From NCBI RefSeq assembly GCF_016859285.1, contig NC_053420.1, positions 5,325,001 through 5,389,000 of the forward strand: a stretch of DNA of 64,000 nucleotides, in the 5' to 3' direction. The DNA comes from Xiphias gladius. Lineage: Eukaryota; Chordata; Actinopteri; Istiophoriformes; Xiphiidae. Of the stretch, positions 1 to 13,185 are shown in pieces. The notes under the pieces were generated by a model, which saw only the letters and a program-made list of their open reading frames with translations, did no database searches and was not told the origin of the DNA. The position numbers were made by a program, and so were the translations under genes. Each line of letters opens with the position of its first letter. Position 1 is the stretch's first letter.

Positions 1-880
1 CAAAGTCCAGAGAGGTGACGAAATGTACGACTAAGAAACTGCTGCTTAGAAATACAGAAAATTACATTATAACACTTTTGGCTAATGGACAAATCACTTA
101 TGTAAACAATCAATCACTGGTTTCTGAGTCTCACGTGTCCGGCTTCGTTGCTTTTCTCTGTTTGACAGGATTGTAAACTGGACACTTTTGGGTTTTGAAA
201 TGTCGGTCAGATAAAACGATCGATACGAAGTTTGATTTATAGATCAATCCGAAGGGCATTCTCATGGTTCTCAGTGCTCACTGCGACCTCTGACCCCCCC
301 CCCCCCCAACCCATCCTCTCTGCCACTAGGCAGGGACTCAAAAGCGCGACTCAGACAAAAGGCGGCGTAGAAGCAAAGGTTCGGCACAGAGGCAGGCGGG
401 CAGGAGCAGGGGGCACGGACGGAGACGAGCTGGCACGGAGGGAAGGGACCACGGAGGCCGAATACAGGACGGGGAGGGGCAGACAATGAGACACAGGTCC
501 AACACAATAGGGCAGGGCAAGGTTTCCGGGCCACCACAATGGCGGGAGTGAGGATCTGAGGGGAGAGACGCACGGGGCGAGGACACAAAATGTAGCAGGA
601 AATGAAAGTACTAATGCGATGACAAAGACATGACCTAGGTAGCTGGCCTGGACACGAGACTCTAGGTCTCCTGTTCTGGTGATTTCTGGACTTAAACACT
701 CTCCCTAACCTATGCCCCCCCCCCCCAGGTTAACTCTGAGGGGGGACCCAGGAGGTTTAAAGGGACAGGAAATTGAAATTTTGTTTTTCTGACGTTCCTC
801 CCTGACCTCCTTTGCACCTTCTTATGGATGAATACCGACTACTCCAAAAAATCGCCAGGCCTCCGAAAAAAATCCTGCAG
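1..880. other. Left edge, no gene recognised
   Basis: Mixed sequence with poly-C runs at about 294-308 and 715-727. No exon with good borders and coding character is visible. It may be intron of the minus-strand gene whose promoter lies near 2.1 kb. Confidence 0.3.
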
Positions 881-2380
881 AACATAGAAAGAAATAAAAC
901 GAGGCTCGATCCGCTCGCACGTCGCCGCGAACTACGATGAGGACGCGCGCGGACACCGCGTCGTTTGCGGGGGAGAAGGAAACCGCGGCCGTCGCAGGCC
1001 GGACACGCGGACTGATGGGCGACTGGGCGCATCCGCGCGAGGACCAGCCGCAGTTTAAACTCCGCAGCCGCGCAGAGCGCACGAGAGGGGTTTAACGTAC
1101 CGCCGGGTTTCCCCTGCAACAGGTGTAAACAGGGCGCGTGTAAACGTTACCAAACCGTTACCGGACCGCCCCAACACAACCGCTCGTGCAAAGGCTGCCG
1201 CTTCACCGCGTTGTGATAAAATGCTTCCTCAGTCGAAAACACGTTACAGCTGCAGTGTATATGGTTACTCTTTACCTTTCAGATGAACGTTTTACATTAA
1301 AAATAAAAATAAAACATATAGGCATTGTAGTGGATTTCAGAGCTCTGTGGCACCTCGGGCTGTTAAAATTAGCTCCACCTCGACAACCTTAAAATAATAC
1401 TCCCTGAAAACGTCCCTCATAATATAAACACTCCCCGTGGTGAGAAAGTAATTCTGCCCTGGGGCCCCTTCACAGCGTAATGTGGCCCGTAAGTGCACTT
1501 TGAGTGCAGCCTGGTTCCGCGCTGGGGAGGCAGAGTTTTGTGGCATTGCTACTTTTTTTTTTTTCTACTGTTACAAATTCAATATTTTCTCCACCACTGC
1601 GCCAAACCCCCCCCCCCCAAAAAAAAAAAACCCGAAGCTTTCACCCCACGATAAATCCTGAACACATTATCCGGTGGCGGAGCCTGGAAGGGGGACACCG
1701 GGGCTAGTCCCGCTGTGTGACTGGACGCCTAACCGGACCGTCAGTCCGGGTCTGTGCAGCGACCACCCACCGCCGAGGGACCTGCGCTTCGCCGCGCACC
1801 GCCGGCGCACAACTACCGCGTAACTCGGGCTTCGGTAACGCGATACTGACTAGTCCGTTTAGCCGGCGCGCGCGCACCCTTTCCACGGGGTAGAGGGGGG
1901 TTACTCACGGATTCCGCGCTGCCTCCTCCTCCAGGTTCTCGCAGCCTTCCAGACGAGAGGTGGACGTGGACTTGATCTTCTTTCCCCCCGCTGCTGGTTC
2001 TCAGTCTGTCATTTTTTTTTTTCTTTTTTTCCTCTTTGTCCTCCGCTTCGCTTTTTTTCGGTTTTTGGTCCGGTTCCTCCCGAGCATGTGTAACCTCCGG
2101 CTGCCTCTCACCGCCGCACGTTCACAGCTTATATATGTTGCACGCGTAGGCCTACCCACCGACCAATCAGCAGCCGCCCCGCTCCCGGCGCTCCCGCCTC
2201 CCCGGCCCGCCATTGGTTAACGTGCGAAGATCGTCTATGAGCGCGAGATGAGACGTGTGACGGAGGGGCAATCGACGGAGAAAGCCGAGAGTCGACTGTT
2301 AGATAACAGCCGCGGCCCCGCCGGGCAGGGCTGGACCGACCAACCTGGCAAACCGGGCGACTGCTCGGGGGGGGGCGGGC
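880..2380. promoter_or_regulatory. CpG-rich island
   Basis: This stretch is much richer in G+C and in CG dinucleotides than the AT-rich DNA that follows it, with dense CG runs near 900-1090, 1720-1880 and 2130-2400. In vertebrates this is the usual mark of a constitutive promoter. It contains the TATA/CCAAT promoter at 1909-2230. No convincing coding exon was found inside it, because the open frames here are low-complexity Arg/Pro/Ala translations of GC-rich DNA. Confidence 0.6.
1909..2230 (-). promoter_or_regulatory. Minus-strand TATA/CCAAT promoter with probable non-coding first exon
   Basis: Read on the minus strand there is a CCAAT box (ATTGG on the plus strand at 2211-2215), a second CCAAT in the other orientation at 2163-2167, and a TATA box TATATAAG near 2128-2137. 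A start site about 30 bases further on would fall near 2100. The putative exon then runs to 1909, where the border reads GGAATCC|GTGAGTAA, a strong splice donor. The only ATGs in the exon open short Lys/Arg-rich frames, so I read it as 5' untranslated. The remaining exons would lie to the left, in or beyond the first 1.9 kb, and the gene cannot be named. Confidence 0.5.
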
Positions 2381-4172
2381 AGACCCCACGGGCCCCCAGT
2401 CGTGCCAGGTTTACTCCAAATCAATTGGGTCGACAGAATTTGGTTATTCACAAGTTTGTCTGAAATGTGCTTGTGTCGCATAATGGACACAAAGAAGATA
2501 TTCACTTGTCCAAAGGTTCAGTCATTGCTGATTTGGTCCAGCCAGTGTTGAAAAGGCCAAAGATACCGAGTTCACCATCATGAAAAACTGGCAGATTTTC
2601 ACAGTTGAGGAGCCCCAGACCCCCAGCCCCCCCCCCCCTCCAATAAATCCCAGGTTACCTCCATATCGTTTGGGGCTTTAAAATTTGATTAATCACAAAT
2701 TTGTTATAAATTAGCGCTGAAGGAAAATATCAGCCGTGAATGGTCCTCCATGTTGTTGTTCTGGTCTGGTGTCAAAATCTGGTTTAAGAACTTCATTGTG
2801 TTAGTTCACGTTTGTAACTCATTCATTGTAAAGTTGCGTTTTACTAAACCGCTTTACTTATTTATTTTTTTATTTATTTCATTTTATGTTTTTTTTTCTC
2901 AGGAAATCACAGGTAAGGTAGAATATTATTCCGTCATACCAACAATTATTTTCATTATCAACAGGCCGGACATTAATTTTCTTTAAATCTGGTTCAGTGC
3001 ATAAATTGTCAGTAAACAGTGAAAAGCGCTCATCGTTATTTCCTATAACAACATTTTAGCCCTTTTGTGAGAATAACTTCTGTGTTTTTATGAACGGCCA
3101 TATTAATTAAAATTTTAAATTATTTTCTGAAACCATAACACAAATTTGATTTCTCACCTGTATATTATTACTCCTTTTATTTTATTGGCTAAGTTTTTGT
3201 ATTCATAAATGCACATCTACAGGTTTAAATTTGATTCATTTAAAAGAAGTCAAACACTATATTGACTCAGTCGACTCTGAATCCAAAGGCTATTAAAACT
3301 ATTAACAACTGCTGTTTTGTTTTGTTTTTATCTTTATTTGAACTGGATCCCCTCAGCTCAAAATCAGTCTTTTTTTGTTTGTTCGTTCGTTTGTGTGTGT
3401 GCTTCATTACAAACCGTATAGTACATTCCTCTGTTTATGTTCCTTTTTTGACACTAGAAATTTGTATCTGTTTCTTAACAAAGAGAACAACGTTTTACAG
3501 GAAAGGGGATCAGTGCATGTTAATAAACGCTTTTTTGGTTATTGATAGTGTTAATAGAGAAGTTAAATAACACTACAGTATTAAAAATACGCAAACATTT
3601 TTTTTTTTTTTAAAATTGATTAAATACCTGAATGCAAACTTTTTTTATTATAACTCACCTGCTGTAAAATCTAAACTTGCTTCTGTCTTTTCCTGTGCAG
3701 TTTTAGCCCCGAATAATTTCTTTCAGTTCAGCCACGTCCTTATATTTGCTTACATATCTTTACTTTAGTATATTTACTGACTTAGTTATTAGCTCTTGTC
3801 TATAATCTGCTTTTTTTGCATTGTATTCGTCTCTGACCGACCTCCTTTGTTCTTGTGACATAAATGACTTGGCTGCTGCAACACTGTAATTTCCCCTTTG
3901 GTTTTAACAATCGTACTTTATCCATCTATCTATCTCTTATAGTTTGATTTTGAAAATTGAAGGAATAAATAAGGGAAGTTTTTTGTTTTTAAAAAAAACA
4001 AAAAAACAAAAAGGAAGCAAGTTAAAGCACCTGCACCGAAAAAAAAAACAAAAAAACACTAGGAACCAAATCCACGTACAGACTGAAGTTAGCAGGAAGT
4101 GGCATCTAAAATGAGACAAGTTAACCTTTAACCCCCCCCCCCCCCCCGATAACCACCCCCTACAAAAAATTC

Positions 4173-4175
<3 letters not shown>

Positions 4176-4214
<39 letters not shown>
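4176..4214. repeat. (CA)n microsatellite
   Basis: Uninterrupted CA dinucleotides preceded by poly-C at 4132-4147. Confidence 0.95.
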
Positions 4215-4216
<2 letters not shown>

Positions 4217-5316
4217 GCCTGACACGAGCCATGATATAACTGTGACCAGACTCGTGAGCACCACTATAAAAAAAAAGGCACGATTCGAAAACTCTAACTA
4301 CAAGCACGGCCGGTGAGGTCACCCCCACGCAGGCAGAAGTCAAATCACGTGGGCTCGGTTCCGTAACTGCGGCGGCCACGTCCTCCGCGCGTGACACCCC
4401 TCGACAGCTCGTGCGTGACTGTGCCCCGTCGTGTTCATGTGCAGCGAGTGTGCTGTTTAGATGAACTAGTGCTAACTCCAATGCTAACCCGCTAAGAACA
4501 AACGCAATGTCTTTTTTTTTGTGTGGTGGTGGTGGTCGTGGGGTTTTGAGATGTAAACAGAGTGGGAGGTCCCCCCCCCCTCTCGGACGGCCAGGCTGGC
4601 CCTGAGGCAGAGCGGTGTATAATGAGAGTTTGCTCAATTTTTTTTTTTTTGCCACCTGCCCTGCCTGGTGGGACTCAGGCAGACCGCCATTCAAACCGTT
4701 TTAAGCTGAGGGTGTTGTCCAGTTCAAGCTGGGCTCCTCTGCGGCGTTTAACTTGTTGCTCGGACACGTGAAAGCACTTGGAAAAACAAAGCCCCCACAC
4801 CACAAGATGCAAAGACTAAACAAAGGCATATGTCTGTCGTCTACAGCAGCCGTTTCTCTGATCTTTTGTGCTGTTCCTGTTACGCTAACGCATATTAGCT
4901 GGTATTCGGCCGGTTACTGGGACCTTTTTCGAGAAAGGCCTATGCAGTTGGGTACAAGCGGTGGGGGAATTGTTTTTGTAAATTCCAGTTTTTCAGAAAA
5001 AGACTGGAATTTATGTCGCAGGTAAGAGAAAAAGTGACCCCACCGTTTTTTTCCAAGTCTAAATTCCACTTCTCCGTGACTTGGAGCTGCCATGCATCAC
5101 AGATCTGCTCGGTAATTGGTAACTACTCCTTTGACGGACAGTAATGCTGCCTATTGGTTGAAGTGCAAGCTTAACTGTAGTTTCCAGAAACTCCAGTGGA
5201 AATTCCTCGGTTTCTTGTTTCAAACTGACACGAGGATCAACAAGCGAAACGCACCGCGTGCTGTAAAATTTCACTAAGGCAACTCATTTCCACAGACCAC
5301 ACCTGTAAAGTAAGTG

Positions 5317-5320
<4 letters not shown>

Positions 5321-5348
<28 letters not shown>
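5321..5348. repeat. (TG)n microsatellite
   Basis: Uninterrupted TG dinucleotides, about 14 units. Confidence 0.95.
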
Positions 5349-5501
5349 GCACATTTTCTATCTAATTAAGAATTTAGGATTTGTGTCGGTCTTTCTAGGA
5401 CACTCAGATGGACGTGCAAGTGTGTTTATGAGCTATTTTTCACTCACCTACTACATCATTTTCTGTTTTTTCTTAAAAACTCAAGTACGACGAGCAGGTA
5501 C

Positions 5502-5502
<1 letters not shown>

Positions 5503-5537
<35 letters not shown>

Positions 5538-5540
5538 TAA
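5503..5540. repeat. (AAT)n microsatellite
   Basis: About 11 perfect AAT units followed by one imperfect unit. Confidence 0.95.
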
Positions 5541-6079
5541 TAAATGTAAGGACTGATACATTCTCCATTGGACTTGTGATTGGTACCAAGCTGTGTCAGC
5601 CTGTGTTGGATCTATCCCAGTAATTTACAGCTAATTGCCTGCTAATGCTTTGGGAAATCATGAGGAAAGTTTCCAGGCAATTTGCTGGAAAATGAACGAC
5701 CCATGAAAACAAAACAAAAACAGAACAAACCCAAAAAAAAACCAAAAAACTTTATACTTTTCTTTGAATTTTTCAATTTGTCAAAGACTTTGGTTTATGA
5801 TGGAAAACCTGCAAAATGAAGGACCCTTCCCTTCAGCCTCAGCCACACTTCAGTGCCCAGTGCTGACTATAGCAAACGTCCTTGTCGTGAGTACACGGTC
5901 GTTCAAATATTCGGTCTGGACGCAGTGTAGTCACGCTGTATTTCATCCTTGCAGATTTTTCCCGACATGAGTGGAAGACATCTGGGATTTCTTTTCTTTT
6001 TTTTTGCCCACAAATTGCTTCCGGCCCCTTCTTTCCCCTCATTTCACATTTTGATCCCAGTATCATTGTTATCGCAGTT

Positions 6080-6320
6080 GCATGTGACTGCGGCGCCCCC
6101 GCCCCCCGGCACAACTCTGGGGGGGGGGGTCTCGATGGCTCTGGTTTCTGGCTCTTTCCGTCAGGTCGCTCAGAGGCCCCCGCGGCTCGCCGCTGAGCCG
6201 CTCTCCCTCGTCCCTCCCCGTGCGTCGCTCATTGGTCGAAGTCCCGGCGGCGGAACGCGGGGAGCCAATGGGCGATCAGAACACACAAAACGCGGCCGCA
6301 GGCGTGAGATTATGTTGACA
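6080..6320. promoter_or_regulatory. GC-rich promoter-like patch with paired CCAAT motifs
   Basis: An isolated GC/CpG-rich island in AT-rich surroundings. It carries ATTGG near 6231 and CCAAT near 6265, spaced about 35 bases apart in opposite orientations. It could be the promoter of the unnamed plus-strand gene whose candidate exons lie at 9965-14298, but no first exon joining them was found. Without a TATA box or a clear donor the direction is open. Confidence 0.3.
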
Positions 6321-8398
6321 CGCCCCGCTGTGATGGGGTTCCACTGCAAGGTTGTGAAATGCTGTCCTCATAAAATTCACTGCACCTGCTCTTATTAAAC
6401 CGGGAAAAAGTTTTAAGAGGTTAAACCAACTAGATTCTGGATACCTGATTATTGTGCCATGACAGTAAAGTAAAGCCAGGTAAATAAAATCCGTGACATT
6501 GACCTGGATCATTAAAGGTGGGAGCGTGAACGCTCTCCAATCTCGTGGCGGCCTTCCACGGGGCCGGCGTGCCTTTCACGTGCCCTGCGCGCACGTGGGA
6601 ATTACGGTCGGTCGATGGTGCAAAAAAAAAAAAAACGCAAACCAGCAAAGTCGTTACAGCTGCAGCTATCTTATCTCTCATCGCGACAACGACAAGGTAA
6701 ACAGCAGAGTAATTTAAAAGGAATGCGAAAGAGTATGCAGATAAAGAGGGAGGCTGTATTTTTCCATGCAGGGCTAGAGTTGATCTGAACACGGCCTGAT
6801 CCATAACTCGGCTCACACTGGCAGCAGCATGATGAATATGCGGCAGTACAAGTCTTTTTTTTTTTTTTTCCCTGCACTTCACAGTTCTCACTCTCAATCT
6901 GCCTAAAAAAAAAAACAAAAACAGACATTTCTCTAGACGTACTGATGCACAGACCTGAAAACCTGCGGCGATACAACAGGACCCGACCTGACTAGATTAA
7001 TATAATTTGGACGCAGCAAGATTTGGGTCCCAGTTTCGGGTGGCTGAAAGTAGAGCCGCTGCTCCTCCTCACTGGAAGCGGTCAGTTTAGATGGTTCAGG
7101 AAACTAGAGGCCTCCTGCTTCAGGCATGCTCAACTGGGAAGGGGACTCCAGAGCAGTTCAAGACCACAGAAGTAAGACTACGTAGCTCTACGTAGCCTTG
7201 GGATCCTTCGAAGGAGGCCTATCTTGCCTAGCCTGCCACCATGGCCCGGGTTAAGGCTTGTTAGTTAGTTGTTAGTTTTGCAGATTTTTGGTCATGGACC
7301 AAAGTTTTGGACAAATTAAAATTCCAACGTGATGATGGCACTTGAGGGAAAAAATTAAGGGACCACAAAAATGATCACAATTCACCCTGAGGGGGTCATG
7401 AAAATGTCTGTATTCAATTTTGCACTAAACCGCAGTCTGGACCCAAGCGGTGGACCCGCAGACCGACAATGCCATCTACAAAGCCAAGCCTCTAGCATGG
7501 CTAAAATCATGAATGTGAATAAAGTGTAAAATAATGGACCCATTATGGGAAACGTCAGCCGTCTATATGAGTGGGGCAGTGAAGCCTCTGTGAAAACGAA
7601 AAAACGAAAAGGAACATGGATTTCCACCTGTACATATGATATGCAGATGTGTTATGACATGCAGACGACCTGCACACTGTACGAAAGATGCAGATGATGA
7701 TCTTATTGGGACAAAACGTACCGACAGCAGGTTGACCGCAGTCACAACATATGTTCTGCTTCAGCAGTCTGCCAGAGCAAACGTCCTGACATTACATTCA
7801 CACATGTAAATAATCTGCAAAGGCAAAATTGTTTTGTAGGAAATATGATTGCGGCCGCATGATGTTTTTTATTAACATAATGAGGACATGTTGTTAATTC
7901 ACGTATTTGGCAAGTCACAGATGCGTTGATCTTTTTCTTTTCATTCTGTCTTCGTACAGCACTTTTTAATCTCTGATTTTGACAAGTGCTATCTAAATAA
8001 ATACGTTTTGAGTAGCCATACAATTTCTGTAATGGTGTAATAACCGTAGGCACTAGAAGATACAACTGACTGAAATGCCACTGACATTTCTGGATTGTTA
8101 AAGGACGAGTATATTTGCTAGGTCGAATTTGAGTGCATCAGCTCTGCAATGTTAACAGGATAATGAATGCATTTTGTGTTGATACAGTCGATACAGAAGG
8201 GATTTCCTGGTCACTGTGTGAGGCTGTAAGAAATCTGTAAGAAATCCTACAAGTTCCTGACGTTTCTGGAGGATGCTTCATACCTGCAAGGCTGTTCTGA
8301 TTATCAGTTCTGCTGCGAAAGTTGTTTTACTGTTCGTCACCCTTTTTCTTTTTTTTTTTGGTGCTTAGTTACACATCTACTTGTATCCAGCAGTTACA

Positions 8399-8565
8399 GA
8401 GCAACACTACTATTGATTTGGAGCCGTGCCTGTGTCCAACAGATGAATTTAAGTCCAGTACTCCCTCTCTTTTATCTCTGTTTTTGGTCTCTACCAACTC
8501 CTGGGGGAAATATCTGGCTCTTATGCTGCTAAATGCTCCACTACGTGTACCAGCTGGATCATAAC
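8399..8565 (+). repeat. Dispersed repeat family A, partial copy
   Basis: It matches the fuller copy at 51360-51870 in order and wording. Shared landmarks are the AGCAACACTA.TATTGATTTG block, TTTTTGGTCTCTACCA, the AAATATCTGGCTCTT core and the GCTGCTAAATGCTCCAC block. It is truncated on both sides. Confidence 0.75.
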
Positions 8566-9964
8566 TGCTTTAAAGAGACTTTTAAGAATTCAACAGTGAA
8601 ACAAAGAACCAAAAGCTTAATTTGTTAATTAGCTTTAACGTCAGGCTCAAATAGTTGCAACAGATTATTAATTAGGCAGGTTTATGGTTAACGTAGATTT
8701 TTTTAAAGTTTAATTTCTAATCCACCCATCAAACTGCACCAGCACGAACCACGTGTGTAGTCAGAGTTTATGGGATTTTGGCAGAAATTCAGAGCAAAAC
8801 TAATCTAATCCTGTGCTAATATGTATAACTTCGACAACATAAGGACAGAAGACCATAGTGTTTTATTTTTCAATAACATGTTATATCCACCTGCACAATA
8901 CACTAAAAGCAATATGTTCACTGTGGTTGCAGAAGCTCTCTAGACCTTCGTGCTGATTCAAGTTGATCCGGTTTGTCAGGTTCGATAACATACCGGAACA
9001 ACAAAAACCACAGCCTTAGCTGGCTAGCAACGAAGAGTAGCGTATAGCCTAGATTCTTAGCCTTAGCTAGCTTGGTAGCTTCAAGCTGGGCGGCCGTGTT
9101 TCAGCAACCAGGCTTCGTTCGGGCAGACCTCGGCTCCACGCACGCTCCAAAACCCTTTGCCCGTTCTTTGGATTAGCCCGAAGTTCGGTGGAGTCAGCCC
9201 TTCGACGGCTGAGCCGCCCAAGCTGAGCTTCGAAACCGCTCTTCAGAAACCTACGGGTGACGTCGGGTGAGGCTAAGTCCATTTTTATGAACAGTGTATG
9301 GCCAGGTCTCACCCGCCCAGCTGACCATGCCACCGCTGCCTAACTTCATCTCTGTAAATACCGTATTTGTGTTCATGTAACCCAGTTGATCATTTTCACT
9401 ACATACTGAAGTGCTGCCAGAAGTGTCGGAGTTCAAGTGGATATGTTGTGGTCTGGTCTTGTGCAGGATAAGCGACAGTAATGAAAACTGGCTGCACTTT
9501 ATGAACAAAAGAAATGGCCGCCTGTATGTGAGCAACAGTCCAGACTTGATTTTGTTTCGCTGGACTCCGCCAGCATGAGAAAATGCATCCATCTCCTTCT
9601 GTCCATAACACCTTGCAGCACTAACCTGGGCAACATTACGACTCCTTCAAAACGTATCGCCTAACGCAAATGAGTTGTGTATGAAAACAATTTCTAGGGT
9701 TGCGGGAGCTCATCACTACTCTTAAGATGGTGTCTGGCCCTCCTGGCGTTTTCAACATTTCCTTTTTCACGTCTTCTTTCCAACGTTTTTTCTAACATCA
9801 CGCAGTGGCTCAAAAGTTTGTAGTATCAAAGTTAAAATGAGCTGTTTTAAACAAAGTAAACCCTTTCTAGGGGATGTACTGGAAATGGTAACATGTGTTC
9901 ACTGAAGAATCTCTAATCCCTGATTCTGTCCATGGGAATGTCTGAATATTTTCTCACCCCGCAG

Positions 9965-10065
9965 TTCATCCGAAAGATCACCTTACGTGTCGAAGCAACC
10001 CGTAGGAAACGCTTCAGGTTTCAAACGGACCGCTCGGACCGCTGTTGGTGTGAAAGCAGAGCGGC
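9965..10065 (+). CDS. Candidate internal exon of an unidentified plus-strand gene
   Basis: The segment sits between a good acceptor (CACCCCGCAG) and a consensus donor (GTGAGTCT). One frame is open throughout: one leading base, then 33 codons with balanced, protein-like composition (SSERSPYVSKQ, then VGNASGFKRT), ending with one extra base. That phase joins exactly to the open frame of the candidate terminal exon at 14120-14298, giving a Pro codon at the junction. I do not recognise the protein. The SGF motif is loosely like repeats in some axonemal microtubule proteins, but this is too weak for a call. Upstream coding exons were not found, so the start is unknown. Confidence 0.35.
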
Positions 10066-10469
10066 GTGAGTCTAAAGATGCCTTTGGGAAACCCGACGCC
10101 GGCCTGTGGGTCACCGCATAAACCCAGTCCAGGGAGCTTTCTTTTGTCTGTGTGTGAGCGTTGGAGCGCCGCCGTCACCGGGATCTGCTTCCAACAGCAG
10201 AGATCACAGGCAGAGGATGAACAGATCAGGGCGAGACAAAAGGCCTGTGAAGGGTTAAAAGTACACAAAGCATTCCTCCTCTGCCTTTTTTTTTTTTTTT
10301 TTTTCCAGGAACAGAGAGAACATTTTGACAAGACAGAGACACAGTGAGGTACAGTGGTGGTCAGAACAGGAACAGGGTTTTAAACTTCACACAGCCCAAA
10401 GAAAACAGCAACGGGTGAGATGTGCAACGTAAGACCTTTTACAATGAACGTGGCTCTCTCATGGCCTGT

Positions 10470-10880
10470 GACGGGGACACACTGTGAGGGTCGGTTTATG
10501 CTCTCTCAGGACTAGGTGACTAGGAGACGTGCTGTCCGACCACAAGCAGAAATCAAATGCTCGGATAGTCGTTCCGAACAGCCACAAGCGGAGGTGGTGG
10601 AGTGAAAGGCCGGCCACGACAGTGAGGGGGTAGGACACGGTGCCGTTTAAAAACGGGGATTACGGGGGCACATTTTCAGACAGTCTCTGCAGGTAGACTC
10701 TCATAGCGTTGCACTGGGTTGTTCACATTAACGCGAAAAAAGAGGGCTGGTACAATACCTGGCCCCCGTCTCACCTCCACACAGCTGACCAATGGTGGCA
10801 TCGGAGAGGTGTGGGTGGAGGGGGTTTCCGACGCTATCCGTCCATCCGACGTGCACTTCGGAAGGAGTGTGAATCCCGCG
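10470..10880 (+). repeat. Dispersed repeat, related to 20030-20350
   Basis: It shares the landmark GTGCTGTCCGACCACA, and further on CTCACCTCCACACAGCTG, with a second segment at 20131-20260 in the same order. This suggests two diverged copies of one interspersed element of unknown class. Confidence 0.4.
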
Positions 10881-10899
10881 TAAGAGGCAAGATGTATTT

Positions 10900-13080
10900 T
10901 GAAACACAAAGGGGCCTCAAGATTCAACATTACCTTTAAATTATTACTATTAATAGTATTCTGTATCATTTGATTCTCATAAAAGATTCCTTTTAAATAC
11001 ACAAATGCAGATAATTAATCATAAACTCTGGTTCATAGTGAGAAAAATTTATATGTAATTTGTCAAATGTACAGTTTCTCTCTCTTTCACCACCAGTTCC
11101 ATCTAAGGCTCCTTATTCAAGGCTGTGCCTTAAAGTTATGTTCACAATAAGCTAAATTTCTGCACATTATCTTAAAATCAATTCATTCAATTGTCATTTC
11201 AATTGTTTGTTTTTTTAATTTTCATTTAAAATTTTTCCCCACATTTTACGATGGAGTCCAACGCGGCAGAAACATGAACGTTCAGTTGATCAGAGACAGA
11301 AATGAGACCCAGGATTTTTCATTTTCAAAAATTCATACCTCCAATAGTTTTCACTTCCTTGCAACCAGATCTCCATCCTGTGTGGTATTAATGTAGTTCT
11401 ATCACATCTAGAAGTTATTTGGTCCTGCCGCAGATCTTACTAAATTCAGCCTCAGAGCTTAAAAACCCACTTTTTAAGATGTTTTGACTGCATATTTTCC
11501 CGAGAAGGAATTATTTCAATTTCCTTGAAACTCTTTTCTGGGAAAGTGCTAACATTCAGATGTATAAAATGTAAAGGTGTTATATTCATCATTTAATATT
11601 TTTCATAAAGTAGCTCATTTTTTGTGCTTTTCACTGGCTGTACTTTACATTTGGTGGTTTTATTTCATAGGTAGATGTTTGTACTATGTTGACCTCAAGG
11701 TTTTGTCACCTATTGAGCCTGTTTTTCATTGGCTTCGGGAAATTTTGCGAGTTACACTTTGTAATGGCCGGTTGCCTGCTTGGCGATCTCATCTTGTTGA
11801 GCGTGTCTGGACATTAATCTCGGTTCCTCAGCTCAGTTATTTTAGTTGTGATAGAATCTTGGTTCACGCAAAACAAATCATTAATTCTACATAAATACTA
11901 ATGCTACCTGTTGTTAGTGTTTTTTTTTTTTTTTTTAGTTTTCTTGATGGGAGACAATTGTTGTCAGTGTTCTGGCACAAGAATTGATCCTGAGAAGCAT
12001 TTTGGACGTGGGATAAGCTGTTGTGCCAGGCTGCATGTCGGTACAGAGAGACGTGTTGTGAATTTTGAAAAAGTGAACTCAGTACTGAGAAAAATGTGAT
12101 ACCAACCTTAAAAAACCCCAAAAAACTGTAACATTCATAGAACTGTATTTAAATTCAGTAACCTGAGACGTGTGTTTGGGGCTTTACCTGCGCACACTGT
12201 TGCACCAGATTGAACGCAGGCCAGAGAAACGTGTGTGGGAATCGACCCCTGACGCTGTTAGTGCCCCGTCCCCCTCCTCCCGTCTCCCAGTCTAGCCCCA
12301 GTCTGGGTCACTCCTTCCTATGGACTGCGGAGTTTGTTGACGATTGGATTAAAACATTACATAAATAAGATTATGTAATGAGTTTCCTTTGTGCAGAGAG
12401 GCTGCCTGATTAGTGGTGATGTAACACACAACGCTGCCGGGCTGTTGAAACAGCATTACGGTGACCCCTGGGACTATCGCCGCAGTCCTTAGTGCCTTGC
12501 TCGGCGGAACTCCAAACACCGGCTGCTGGGCAGGATTTGAGGTGACTGAGACTTCCAGGATTCGGTGTATGATTTTAAATCCAAAGAAAATCTGAACGTT
12601 ACGTTTGTTTCTGCAAGATCCTTTAGGCATACGCCGTAGGTCTATGTTCTTTTACTTCCATGTGAGAGGCAGATTCTCATCAGATTATTATTATTTCCCT
12701 ACATGTTTGAAATGCAGACAAATGTTCTGAAATAATAATAACATTTTTAGCAATTTTCAAAAACACAGTTATAGAGTGTTTTATAGTAAGAACGATTCAA
12801 AACCAAACAAAAAAACAACCAGTAAAAACTAAATTAAAACAAATTTTTATAAATACATAAATAAACCAAAAAACAAAAAGTGGGTTTTTAAAAATGGTTT
12901 AAAAGAAGTTACAGACTTTGCTTGGTCAGGTTTAGCGAAAGATCACGGTTTGGGTTTCAAGTCAGTACTTCGTTAGGGTTAGAGGACCTTCGTCACCACG
13001 GTTACAATAGTAAACATGCAGCTAAGGTGGTAGAATGATCGTGGTTGGAAGCAGGAAATGAACAGCATCCTCCAGACTGT
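10900..13080. other. Non-coding stretch, no gene recognised
   Basis: AT-rich sequence with poly-T at 11921-11936 and no exon I can support. It may be intron between the candidate exons at 9965 and 14120. Confidence 0.35.
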
Positions 13081-13084
13081 CTGT

Positions 13085-13185
13085 CAGCAGTTCCTGTTTG
13101 CAGCGCACCCATGGATGTACAGACAGCTATCACTGCAAAACTCCGATACTGAAGAAAAGCCTGAAAACGTGAGGATTCTTAGGGA
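13085..13185 (+). repeat. Short dispersed repeat, paired with 37775-37880
   Basis: AGCAGTTCCTGTTTGCAG, then a CACCCATGG.TGTACAGACA block, a TGATACT-like block and AAAACGTGA.GATTCT follow one another in the same order at 37775-37880. The unit is about 100 bases. Confidence 0.6.

Larger units (their letters stand above)
2400..9960. other. Gene-poor stretch, mostly AT-rich non-coding DNA
   Basis: No exon can be supported here. It holds homopolymer runs, a (CA)n array at 4176-4214, a (TG)n array at 5321-5348, an (AAT)n array at 5503-5540, a GC-rich promoter-like patch at 6080-6320 and a dispersed-repeat copy at 8399-8565. Around 9270-9310 there is a short segment resembling widespread fish repeats. 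Confidence 0.4.

Noticed and set aside
757-1119. A 120-residue minus-strand frame in the CpG island
   Set aside because: Arg/Ser/Ala-rich translation of CpG-rich DNA with no domain and no exon borders.
4128-4694. A 188-residue minus-strand frame
   Set aside because: It runs through poly-C and CA repeats (poly-Gly, Cys-Val) and has no recognisable domain or exon borders.
7124-7171. A 48-base segment between CTGCTTCAG and GTAAGA
   Set aside because: Splice-like borders but very short, no recognised peptide and no second exon joining it.
9067-9333. An 88-residue minus-strand frame with even composition
   Set aside because: It overlaps a segment with the CCATTTTTATGAACAGTGTATGG motif found in dispersed fish repeats, starts at a non-ATG codon and has no recognised domain.
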